A DNA stretch of 15,345 bases from Gemmatimonadota bacterium (GTDB lineage Bacteria > Gemmatimonadota > Gemmatimonadetes > Gemmatimonadales > GWC2-71-9), in the NCBI GenBank assembly GCA_025361465.1, contig JANYAG010000064.1:1-15345 (forward strand), written 5' to 3'. This document shows, piece after piece, positions 8,333 through 15,345 of this stretch (positions are counted from its first letter, which is position 1; each line of letters starts with the position of its first letter). The translations under genes and the position numbers were made by a program. Under the pieces are notes generated by a model. That model was not told the origin of the DNA. It saw only the letters and a list, made by a program, of their open reading frames with translations, and searched no databases.

Positions 8333-9745
8333 ATGGCTACGAAGAGATCCCGCCTGACCCCGTCCGACGCCCTGGTGCTATTCGGCGTCACCGGCGACCT
8401 CGCCTACAAGATGATCTTCCCGGCGCTGTATGCGATGGTCGAGAGCGGCGCGCTGACCGTGCCCGTCATCGGTGTGGCCTTTCCGCCATGGAGCCTGGCC
8501 CAGCTGCGCCAGCGCGCCAGCGACAGCATCGGGCAATCGGGTGTCGCGGTCGATCGCCGGACGCTCAGCCGCCTCCTGTCACTGCTCCGCTATGTGCCCG
8601 GCGACTACCAGGACGCCGCGACCTTTGCCGCGCTCAAGACTGCCCTGGGCAAGGCGAAACGCCCGATCCACTACCTCGCCATCCCGCCCGAACTGTTCGC
8701 CACGGTGATCCAGGGGCTCGGTGCCGCCGGCCTGTCACGCCAGGCGCGTGTCATCGTCGAGAAGCCGTTCGGCCGCGACCTCGCCTCGGCGCGCGAGCTC
8801 AACGCGGTGGCACGGGCGGAGTTTGCCGAGGACGCCATCTTCCGGATTGATCACTATCTCGGGAAGGAGGCGATCATGAACATTCTGTATTTTCGTTTCG
8901 CCAATTCCTTCTTTGAGCCGGTGTGGAACCGCAATTACGTCGCGAGTGTCCAGATCACCCTGGCCGAGGACTTTGGCGTCACCGGTCGCGGGGCATTCTA
9001 CGAAACCGCGGGTTGCCTGCGCGACGTGATCCAGAATCACGTCTTCCAGATCGTCGCCCTGCTGGCCATGGAGCCTCCCGTCGGTCGTGACTACGGCGCG
9101 GTCCACGACGAGAAGGCCAAGGTCTTCAAGGCGATGCGGCCCCTCAGGTCCCGCGACCTGGTGCGTGGCCAGTATGCCGGCTATCGCAAGGAGCCGAACG
9201 TCGCGCGCGATTCCGACGTCGAGACGTACTGTGCCGTGCGCCTGTTCATCGACTCGTGGCGTTGGGATGGCGTGCCGTGGTACCTGCGCTCCGGGAAGTG
9301 TCTGCCGGAGACGGCCGCTGAAGTGCTGGTGGAGCTGAAGGCGCCGCCGGTGCGACTCTTCGCGGATTCCGCGCCCGTGCGCGGCCCGACCAACTACCTG
9401 CGATTTCGGCTTTCGCCCCACGCGGCGGTTGCCCTGGCGGCACGCGTCAAGCGCCCCGGCAAGGAGTTTGTGGGCGACCAGCAGGAACTGTTCCTGGTCG
9501 AGGAGACCCTGGGAGTGGAGCCGCCCTACCAGCGCCTCCTGACCGACGCGATGATCGGGGATGGTGCGCTCTTCACCCGCGAGGACGCGATTGAAGCGGC
9601 CTGGGTGGCGGTCGAGCCCGTGCTCGCGATGCACCCGCGGGTGCTCCCCTACCGACGTGGCACCTGGGGTCCCAAGGCGGCGGACGCACTGATCGCCGCA
9701 TCCGGCGGCTGGCTCAATCCGAAGCCGGACGCATCTCCCGGGTGA
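8333..9745 (+). CDS. zwf: glucose-6-phosphate dehydrogenase, divergent type
   Basis: This enzyme oxidises glucose 6-phosphate to 6-phosphogluconolactone, the first step of the oxidative pentose phosphate pathway. The 470 residues show the family features: the Rossmann motif GVTGDLA at 18-24, VEKPFGRDL at 142-150, the active-site RIDHYLGKE at 171-179 with His174 and Lys178, and GVPWYLRSGK in the C-terminal domain. Two usually conserved sites differ. GDLAKRKL reads GDLAYKMIF, placing Met27 where the Leuconostoc enzyme has Lys21. After the second strand the family Arg that contacts the NADP 2'-phosphate (GTARQ in Leuconostoc) is Phe50 (GVAFPPW). The latter suggests NAD or dual cofactor use. Similar GDLA-variant enzymes are, as far as I recall, found as second Zwf paralogues in actinobacteria, so this may be a known divergent class. 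Its 3' end overlaps the convergent transporter gene. Confidence 0.92.
   Translation: MATKRSRLTPSDALVLFGVTGDLAYKMIFPALYAMVESGALTVPVIGVAFPPWSLAQLRQRASDSIGQSGVAVDRRTLSRLLSLLRYVPGDYQDAATFAALKTALGKAKRPIHYLAIPPELFATVIQGLGAAGLSRQARVIVEKPFGRDLASARELNAVARAEFAEDAIFRIDHYLGKEAIMNILYFRFANSFFEPVWNRNYVASVQITLAEDFGVTGRGAFYETAGCLRDVIQNHVFQIVALLAMEPPVGRDYGAVHDEKAKVFKAMRPLRSRDLVRGQYAGYRKEPNVARDSDVETYCAVRLFIDSWRWDGVPWYLRSGKCLPETAAEVLVELKAPPVRLFADSAPVRGPTNYLRFRLSPHAAVALAARVKRPGKEFVGDQQELFLVEETLGVEPPYQRLLTDAMIGDGALFTREDAIEAAWVAVEPVLAMHPRVLPYRRGTWGPKAADALIAASGGWLNPKPDASPG
9714..9745. other. convergent tail-to-tail overlap of zwf and transporter genes
   Basis: The zwf TGA (9743-9745) lies 29 nt inside the transporter gene, and the transporter TGA (9714-9716 on the minus strand) lies inside zwf. 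There is no intergenic space for an intrinsic terminator, so transcripts from the two operons must terminate inside the opposing gene or overlap as antisense RNAs. Confidence 0.9.
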
Positions 9746-11339
9746 CCCTCCCCGCCACGTCGTCTGCGTCCTTGACCTGAAGCGTCAGCACCGCCGCGAC
9801 CACGAAGGACGCGCCACCGATCAACAGGGCATCGATGGCGTGTCCTCCAAAGAACCGGCCGATGATGAATCCCAGCGCGGCCGCCGCCACGATCTGGGGA
9901 ATCACGATGAAGAAATTGAAGACACCCATGTAATAGCCCATCTTCGACGGAGGCAGCGAGCCGGTGAGGATCGCGTAGGGCATCGAGAGGATGCTGGCCC
10001 AGGCAATGCCAACGCCCACCATGGACCCCAGCAGGTATCTCGGGTTCGCAATGACGAAGATGGACAGGAGTCCCAGCGCACCGCACACCAGGCAGATCGC
10101 GTGGGCAACCTTGCGGCTGGTCTTTCGCGCCAGCACGGGGATGGCGAACGCCACGATGGCGGCCACGCCGTTGTACACGCCGAAGCTGACTCCGACCCAG
10201 TTGGCCCCTTCGTTATAGAGCGCCGACGTCGTGTCAGTCGTGTGGTACATGTGGCTGGTCACGGCGGCGGTGGTATAGATCCACATGGCGAACAGGGCAA
10301 ACCACGAGAAGAACTGCACCCAGGCGAGCTGCTTCATCGTCGCGGGCATGTCCTGGAAGTCATTCAGGATGGTGACGAAGCCGTTGTCGTGCCGGCCGTG
10401 CTGTTGCATGCTCCCGCTGGCAATCAGCAGCACGCCACCGATGGCCGCGACCGCCGAAAGGACCATGACCTGATAGATGGCCTGGCTGGCCAGCCAGGCG
10501 GAGAGTGCCGCGCCCACGACCAGGAGGATGCCACCGAGTCGGATCTGCCGACCGCCGTTGGTCAGGTATTGCTCCGCCGTCCGTTTCTCCCTCGCAAACT
10601 CCTCCCGTGCCTGATTTTCCAGGAACGACGCCATCTGCTGCGGCGAGTATTCCCTCGATCGCACCACGGTCCAGAGGACGGCCAGGAAGAACACCGCCGC
10701 GCCGATGTAGAACGAGAGGCGCACCGAATCGGGGATGATGTGCGGCGGCGCTTCGTTGGCCACGCCGAACTTGGTGGTGAGCAGCCACGGGAGGATCGAT
10801 GCCAGCACGGCCCCGGTACCGATGAGGAAGCTCTGCATCGCAAAGCCGGTGGTGCGCTGTTCCGAGGTCAGGTTGTCGCCCACGAAGGCGCGGAAGGGTT
10901 CCATCGAGATGTTGATCGATGCATCCATGAGCCACAACACGCCCGCGGCCACCCAGAGCGCCGGGGAGTTGGGCATCGCCAGCAAGGCGAGTGACGCAAG
11001 TACGGCACCGCCCAAGAAGTACGGTCGCCGGCGGCCGAGGCGATTCCAGGTGCGATCGCTGCAATAGCCCACGATCGGCTGCACCACCAGGCCGGTGACC
11101 GGCGCGGCGATCCAGAGGATCGGGATGTTCTCCACCTTGGCACCGAGCGTCTCGAAGATTCGGCTGACATTGGCATTCTGGAGCGCAAATCCAATCTGGA
11201 TTCCGAGAAACCCGAAACTCATGTTCCAGATCTCCCAGAACCCCAGCCGTGGCTTGGGGCGGAGGGACTCGGTGGCGGCCTGCATCGGACTCTGGGCCAT
11301 GTCGCGCGGGGCCGGTGATCCGGGAGGGATGGAGTCCAT
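9714..11339 (-). CDS. MFS sugar transporter, SLC45/GPH-like
   Basis: This encodes 541 residues from the ATG at 11339; an in-frame GTG-type extension to 11417 would add 26 residues inside malQ and is rejected. It is a polytopic inner-membrane protein with about 12 helices. The first helix has the SFGFLGIQIGFALQNANVSRIF signature typical of the SLC45-like group of sugar:proton symporters, and the loop after helix 2 carries the MFS motif G-Y-C-S-D-R followed by L-G-R-R-R (residues 91-105). A long charged central loop (about EYSPQQMASFLENQAREEFARE) separates the two halves. The likely substrate is a maltose- or sucrose-type disaccharide or oligosaccharide, because malQ lies 11 nt upstream and a glycoside hydrolase precedes it. 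A GAGG element is about 10 nt from the start. The substrate is inferred from context only. Confidence 0.85.
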   Translation of the reverse strand: MDSIPPGSPAPRDMAQSPMQAATESLRPKPRLGFWEIWNMSFGFLGIQIGFALQNANVSRIFETLGAKVENIPILWIAAPVTGLVVQPIVGYCSDRTWNRLGRRRPYFLGGAVLASLALLAMPNSPALWVAAGVLWLMDASINISMEPFRAFVGDNLTSEQRTTGFAMQSFLIGTGAVLASILPWLLTTKFGVANEAPPHIIPDSVRLSFYIGAAVFFLAVLWTVVRSREYSPQQMASFLENQAREEFAREKRTAEQYLTNGGRQIRLGGILLVVGAALSAWLASQAIYQVMVLSAVAAIGGVLLIASGSMQQHGRHDNGFVTILNDFQDMPATMKQLAWVQFFSWFALFAMWIYTTAAVTSHMYHTTDTTSALYNEGANWVGVSFGVYNGVAAIVAFAIPVLARKTSRKVAHAICLVCGALGLLSIFVIANPRYLLGSMVGVGIAWASILSMPYAILTGSLPPSKMGYYMGVFNFFIVIPQIVAAAALGFIIGRFFGGHAIDALLIGGASFVVAAVLTLQVKDADDVAGRVTREMRPASD

Positions 11340-11350
11340 GGGGGCCAGCC

Positions 11351-13288
11351 TCAGGTTGGAGATGGTGTGGTGGCAATCGGTGCGGCGGCGCGTGCCTCGT
11401 GGAGCCGGCGCAGGCATCCTGCCACCATCGGGTCGATCATGATGTCATCCAGCAGCCGATTCATCGGGCGCTGCCAGTTTGGCCGCTGGGACGACGGGGT
11501 GCCCGGCAGGTTTACCGCCCGATCCTCAAGCCAGAGGTCTTCGAGCCAGGCCACCACCAGCGGGCTCTCCGAGCGCCCAAGCCACTCCAACAACTCCGCC
11601 AGCAACGCGTGCGGCTGCTTCCGGCCGAGGCCGAGTCGCTTCGCCAATCGCCTGGCGGCCTTCGAGCGCTCCTTCAGGGCCATCGCAGCGGCCTCGGGTG
11701 TCAGCAGCCCGTAGCGGACACGTTCCTCAATGTCATTGCCGGCGAGCCAGCCCGCGAACGTCGGGGTATCGTGTGTACCCACGAGCGCCATGTCGGTCGG
11801 GGCCGGGGGTGCGATGCCACCAGCATTCCCGGCCTCGAATTGCGCCAGGTACATCCCCCAGATGCGATGGCGCAGCAATGCCGTGTCGATCTCGGGAGGG
11901 ACGGTGCCGAGATTCTCACCGATGACCTCACACCGATTGCGGTGAGACTCCAGGGTGAGGACCGCGAACAGCTCCTCAGCGGGGTAGGAAACATAGGTTC
12001 CTTCATGCAATCCGAAGCCGTGGGGAATCCAGTACAGGCGGGTCCAGGCCATGATGTGGTCGATCCGAAGCACGCCTGCGGTGCCCGCCTGATGCGCGAT
12101 CGAAGCCGCCAGGTAGCGATGCCCCTCTCGCCGTGAGGCTTGGGGAAGCACCGGGGCGAAGCCCCAATCCTGCCCGCTCGGGAAGCCGGCATCGGGTGGT
12201 GCGCCGACCGACATCCCCTCGCCGAACAGGGCCTGACGGGACCACGGATCGTAGCCATCGGGGTGGACCCCCACCGCCAGATCCAGTCCCAGCCGGAATC
12301 CAACGTGTTCCAGGTGGTCCCCGATCGCGCTGAGCTGCTGGCGTACCAGTGCTTGTGCGACGAGCTGGAATCGCACTTCCTCGACGTCGACTTGATCGGG
12401 TTCGAGGATGCCGGCTCGCGCGCGCAGGGGCCAGGCACGCCAATCCCGCCCGAGCGTGGCTTGGGCGCCCCGGAAGCGGGCGTACCGGAGAAGCTCCTCG
12501 TCGAGAATCAACGGATCCGGCCTCCGTCCGGCGAGGGCGGCGCGCACTTCCGCGTCGGCCCGGCTGACATCAAGCCGCAATGGCATTGCAGTCGGGTGAT
12601 GCGCCGTTCCCAGGTTGAGCATGAGCTCGGACCAGAAGAGGCGACTCACCGGGGAGTAGGGGCTTGGTTCCGGCGGCGCCGAGTTGAAGGTGGGAAGTAG
12701 CGGCAGGAGCGTGAGCGTGTCGCCACCCTGATCGCGAACCCAGTCGCAGAGGAGCCGAAGATCCTGCAAGTCTCCGACGGACCGGCTGCGCTTCGAGCGG
12801 AGCGCGGCAAGTTGCGCCCCAACTCCCCAGCTCCGATGGGACCCCGGTCGATGCCATGTCATGGTTGGCGCGGCGATCACGGTACAGCTCCCCTGATGGC
12901 CACGACTCTCAAACTTCAGGCTATGGTAGCCGAGGGGAAGCACCCGCGACGTTTGGAGCTGCTCGCCGGATCGGGAGAGCGGTACGACTTCGCCATCGGC
13001 GAGGCAGAGCTCGGCGAGCAGTGGCCCGCGGTCTGTGAGAGTGATCGGCGAGAAGTGGCCATCCCAGGCGACCAGGACGGGGGGCAGGACTTCCTCGGCC
13101 GCGGCGGCCACGTGCGCCCGCAAGGCTCCTGCCGCGTCGTCGGCGCGGGCGATCGGTGCCCCAGTCGCGGCGCAGACGCGGAGGAGCGTGTCGGGGGAGA
13201 CGGTGACCTGCTTGCCGAGGCCATCGGTGTAGTGCGTACGAACCCCAAGCGCTTCGGCGAGCGCCCGCAGCGCCGTCAGTTCACTCAT
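11351..13288 (-). CDS. malQ: 4-alpha-glucanotransferase (amylomaltase), GH77
   Basis: This cytoplasmic enzyme transfers alpha-1,4-glucan segments between maltodextrins, releasing glucose and building longer chains for phosphorylase. The 645 residues are close to the E. coli MalQ type, which also has an N-terminal extension before the catalytic barrel. All three GH77 catalytic carboxylates are visible: the nucleophile Asp410 in LRIDHIMAW, the acid/base Glu458 in VIGENLGTVPPEI and the transition-state stabiliser Asp507 in VGTHDTPTFAGW. PYSPVSRLFWSEL near residues 210-222 is the usual substrate-binding loop. The start is the ATG at 13288, inside the upstream hydrolase gene's stop (ATGAGTGA, 8-nt overlap); the open frame continues 102 codons further upstream but this is shadow of the hydrolase. 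The overlap indicates translational coupling within one transcript. Confidence 0.94.
   Translation of the reverse strand: MSELTALRALAEALGVRTHYTDGLGKQVTVSPDTLLRVCAATGAPIARADDAAGALRAHVAAAAEEVLPPVLVAWDGHFSPITLTDRGPLLAELCLADGEVVPLSRSGEQLQTSRVLPLGYHSLKFESRGHQGSCTVIAAPTMTWHRPGSHRSWGVGAQLAALRSKRSRSVGDLQDLRLLCDWVRDQGGDTLTLLPLLPTFNSAPPEPSPYSPVSRLFWSELMLNLGTAHHPTAMPLRLDVSRADAEVRAALAGRRPDPLILDEELLRYARFRGAQATLGRDWRAWPLRARAGILEPDQVDVEEVRFQLVAQALVRQQLSAIGDHLEHVGFRLGLDLAVGVHPDGYDPWSRQALFGEGMSVGAPPDAGFPSGQDWGFAPVLPQASRREGHRYLAASIAHQAGTAGVLRIDHIMAWTRLYWIPHGFGLHEGTYVSYPAEELFAVLTLESHRNRCEVIGENLGTVPPEIDTALLRHRIWGMYLAQFEAGNAGGIAPPAPTDMALVGTHDTPTFAGWLAGNDIEERVRYGLLTPEAAAMALKERSKAARRLAKRLGLGRKQPHALLAELLEWLGRSESPLVVAWLEDLWLEDRAVNLPGTPSSQRPNWQRPMNRLLDDIMIDPMVAGCLRRLHEARAAAPIATTPSPT
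13281..13288 (-). other. ATGAGTGA stop-start overlap
   Basis: The malQ ATG (13288-13286) lies 3 nt before the hydrolase TGA (13283-13281), so the coding regions overlap by 8 nt in different frames. Such overlaps usually mean that ribosomes ending the upstream gene re-initiate on the downstream one. Confidence 0.85.
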
Positions 13289-15345
13289 GGGCGATGCGAG
13301 CAGGCGGGCCGAAGCGCAGGACAATCGATTCCACCTCGACGCCGTAACTCCCCGGAGTGACCATGACGCCGACCTCCGGCCGGAGCGAGAGCTGGAGACG
13401 CTCCACGCGATCGAGTCGGAGTCGATCATCGCCGCTCCCCCGCCCGGCCGCGGGGGTTGCCCAGTAATTCCATTCGCCGGGAAATCCCTCGGGAAGCAGG
13501 ACACCACGACCTGGTGCGAACGACGCCAGCGGCAGCGATTGCTCGCTCCAGCTGCTGTCGACCGAGACGGCCGTGGTCCAGCTGGTCCCGTCATCTTCCA
13601 TCAGGGTCACATGCAGCGTCTGACGTGGTCCCAGGCCGCGCAGCCGGAGGTGCAGTGCCTCCGCCTCGCCGAGGGCCGGCTGGCGGCTCTTGATGCGGTC
13701 CTTGATGACGAGCGACGCGGTATAGTCCTCGGGACTCCAGCCGCGCGCGTCGACAGGGCGCGCAAAGTGAAAGACCGGCTGGCCCGTGATAGTCGAGAAG
13801 GTCAGGCGGAAGAGGCCGCTGCGTCCCGCATCGCCGATGCGCGTGAAGGCGAGCTGTGCGGCATCGATCGCTGGACGGAAGAGCTGCAGCGGTGTGCGCA
13901 TGCCCGCGACGTCGAGTGACCAGGTGGCCGTGCTGCCGAAGTTCCAGTCGACGGGGCTCAGCGGTACCCCGCCGGGGTAGGTGGTCACCGTTGTGCCGCG
14001 GAACGTCGAGACGACGAATTGGTGCGGGCCCTCGAGCAGCGCGGCGCCGGGCACGCTGGCCGTGTACTCGAAGGCGCCACTCGCCTGCAGCATGAAGCGG
14101 CGGAAGCCCCCGCCCGCCGTGCGGCGGATGAAGAGCGCGGCGGAATCGGGTGGCGTCCGGTCGACGATGCGGATGCGCCACGCCGCGTCGCGGCCCGCGA
14201 GGTATTCCGGCGCGGTGAGCGGCTGCACGACGAGCGCCAGCGTGTCGAGTGGCGGTGCGTGATACTCCGCGAACCCGATTTCGCCAATGCGAGCGGGCAG
14301 GGTGGCGACCTGCACCGGTCCGGTGGCACTCAGGACGTACACCCCAGGCGTGACCGTAAAGCGGCCGGCGACGGCGCGCAGGACCGATGGGCTGCGCGGC
14401 GTGACCGACTGGACGGTGAACGACCCGCCGAGGTCTGGCAGCGTGATGGTCATCGGCCAGGCGCGGCTGATGGCTCGCGTCACGACCTTGCCGGGGTTGG
14501 GTGGCTCGAAGGGATCACCGACGGGCTCGGCGTCAGGGTAGACCTCGAGGCGCCAGAGGCCCGGCCGTACTTTGTCGAGGAAGTAGATCCCGTCGCCGCC
14601 GTATGTCACGGTGGCCGAGGAGCCGTAGCCGGCGATTCGCCGCAGTGCCCAAGGCTCGGGAGGACGCGCGCGGGTGGTGCCCGCGTAGAGGAAGGCGTCG
14701 TGCGCTACCAGTTCGCCGAGGTTGTCTTCGGAGGAGACGTGGAAGTCGCCGAAGCGCGTGTTGGCCGGGTACTCCCCGTACGATTGCATCCTGGGCAGCC
14801 GGTGCATCGCCTCAGCCGCGATGATGGCGCTCATCGCCTTGCGCGGGGTATAGACGAGATTCAGGTAATGCGTCTGCCAGCCCAGGTTGCGCGAGGCGGT
14901 CGCCAGCATGTCATAGGCGAACATGGCGGCGAACTGCGTCCCCACGGTGCGAAACGTTCGCGCCATCGCCGGGTACATCGTGCCGGTGCGCAGGTCCGGG
15001 CTGTCGAACTCGTACACGATGCGCGGGAGCTTCGCGAGCTCGGGGCGCAGCATGTCGGGAAAGGTGTCCACGGCACGAAGGTAGTTGCCGGCCAGTTCGT
15101 GCCCCGCGTTCAATCCGGTCGGGTACCAGCCGAAGGTGACGCCTTGCGCCCGGGAGTGGCGGATTGCTTCGCCGATTCGAAAGTCCTGGCTCACGTTGTA
15201 GAACACCAGCTTGGTGCAGCCGGTGCTGCGGACGGCCTCGGTCAGCGCGTTGATGTAGTCGATCGACCCTTGGACATCCTCAGGATGGTGGGCTGGCTCG
15301 TTGACCAGCTCGATGAAGAGAATTGCCGGCTCGTTCTTGAGCGCG
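13281..15345 (-). CDS. clan GH-A-like glycoside hydrolase, N-terminus outside window
   Basis: The frame is open to the window edge on the minus strand (at least 687 residues); the GTG at 15206 is internal, because the conserved barrel continues upstream of it. The first visible residues read L-F-I-E-L-V-N-E-P, the NEP motif in which Glu is the acid/base of clan GH-A TIM barrels. About 96 residues later comes RIVYEFDSPD, where Glu fits the nucleophile on strand 7. Further barrel-like segments (GWYPTGLNAGHELAGNYL, AMFAYDMLATASRNLGWQTH) follow. The remaining 450 or so residues look like several beta-sandwich domains, the last with a LRLDRVERLQLSLRP pattern as in CBM11/CIA30-like galactose-binding folds. 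I cannot assign a GH family. The gene is in one unit with malQ and the sugar transporter, so an oligosaccharide or polysaccharide substrate is likely; export cannot be judged without the N-terminus. Confidence 0.7.
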   Translation of the reverse strand, partial: ALKNEPAILFIELVNEPAHHPEDVQGSIDYINALTEAVRSTGCTKLVFYNVSQDFRIGEAIRHSRAQGVTFGWYPTGLNAGHELAGNYLRAVDTFPDMLRPELAKLPRIVYEFDSPDLRTGTMYPAMARTFRTVGTQFAAMFAYDMLATASRNLGWQTHYLNLVYTPRKAMSAIIAAEAMHRLPRMQSYGEYPANTRFGDFHVSSEDNLGELVAHDAFLYAGTTRARPPEPWALRRIAGYGSSATVTYGGDGIYFLDKVRPGLWRLEVYPDAEPVGDPFEPPNPGKVVTRAISRAWPMTITLPDLGGSFTVQSVTPRSPSVLRAVAGRFTVTPGVYVLSATGPVQVATLPARIGEIGFAEYHAPPLDTLALVVQPLTAPEYLAGRDAAWRIRIVDRTPPDSAALFIRRTAGGGFRRFMLQASGAFEYTASVPGAALLEGPHQFVVSTFRGTTVTTYPGGVPLSPVDWNFGSTATWSLDVAGMRTPLQLFRPAIDAAQLAFTRIGDAGRSGLFRLTFSTITGQPVFHFARPVDARGWSPEDYTASLVIKDRIKSRQPALGEAEALHLRLRGLGPRQTLHVTLMEDDGTSWTTAVSVDSSWSEQSLPLASFAPGRGVLLPEGFPGEWNYWATPAAGRGSGDDRLRLDRVERLQLSLRPEVGVMVTPGSYGVEVESIVLRFGPPARIAHE

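Noticed and set aside
9840..10994. 384-codon open frame on the plus strand
   Set aside because: It lies entirely antisense to the SLC45-like transporter; its His- and Arg-rich composition is what reverse reading of a GC-rich gene produces, and no family signature is visible.
11340..11417. Upstream extension of the transporter by 26 codons
   Set aside because: It runs into the malQ coding region and is Arg/Pro-rich; the ATG at 11339, 11 nt after the malQ stop, fits better.
13289..13594. Upstream extension of malQ by 102 codons
   Set aside because: It overlaps the hydrolase coding region in another frame, has low-complexity residues, and the ATG at 13288 gives the expected GH77 N-terminus with an ATGAGTGA overlap.

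Overview
The window is a stretch of a high-GC, Gram-negative bacterial chromosome. The gene content (outer-membrane protein with a carboxypeptidase-regulatory-like N-terminus, a six-bladed propeller lipoprotein with a GEGPGQF-type motif, an ORF6N protein, a two-copy HTH regulator) and the codon use fit the Gemmatimonadota or a neighbouring phylum best. This placement is an impression from protein style, not a phylogenetic result.

Region 1 (about 1-2460) looks accessory and by eye is less GC-rich than the rest. It holds the C-terminal end of an ORF6N-domain protein, a lipoprotein with a predicted six-bladed beta-propeller, a small secreted protein of unknown function directly downstream, and, on the opposite strand, an HTH regulator gene that has lost its own start. 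This block ends abruptly against the last third of a ComM-type Mg-chelatase-like AAA ATPase gene (about 2482-2973). The N-terminal ATPase half of comM is absent from the window, so a rearrangement junction lies at about 2454-2482.

Region 2 (3129-9745, + strand) is a probable operon: a DUF5686-type outer-membrane protein, a short decarboxylating 6-phosphogluconate dehydrogenase (gnd), glucose-specific phosphoglucomutase (pgm) and glucose-6-phosphate dehydrogenase (zwf). The three enzymes convert glucose 1-phosphate to glucose 6-phosphate and then through the oxidative pentose phosphate pathway to ribulose 5-phosphate. No 6-phosphogluconolactonase gene is present. Both dehydrogenases have residues at the cofactor-discriminating position that suggest NAD rather than strict NADP use.

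Region 3 (9714-15345, - strand) is a tightly packed run: a clan GH-A-like glycoside hydrolase (N-terminus beyond the window), 4-alpha-glucanotransferase (malQ, start overlapping the hydrolase stop by 8 nt) and an SLC45/GPH-like sugar transporter (start 11 nt after the malQ stop). It is convergent with region 2, and the zwf and transporter genes overlap tail to tail by 32 nt.

Taken together, regions 2 and 3 look like a locus for import and processing of glucose-containing oligosaccharides (transporter, MalQ, hydrolase) facing a locus that feeds glucose phosphates into the oxidative pentose phosphate pathway. The glucokinase or glucan phosphorylase needed to connect them is not in the window. 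There are no rRNA or tRNA genes, CRISPR arrays or complete mobile elements that I can see, and no gene-free stretch longer than 300 bases.
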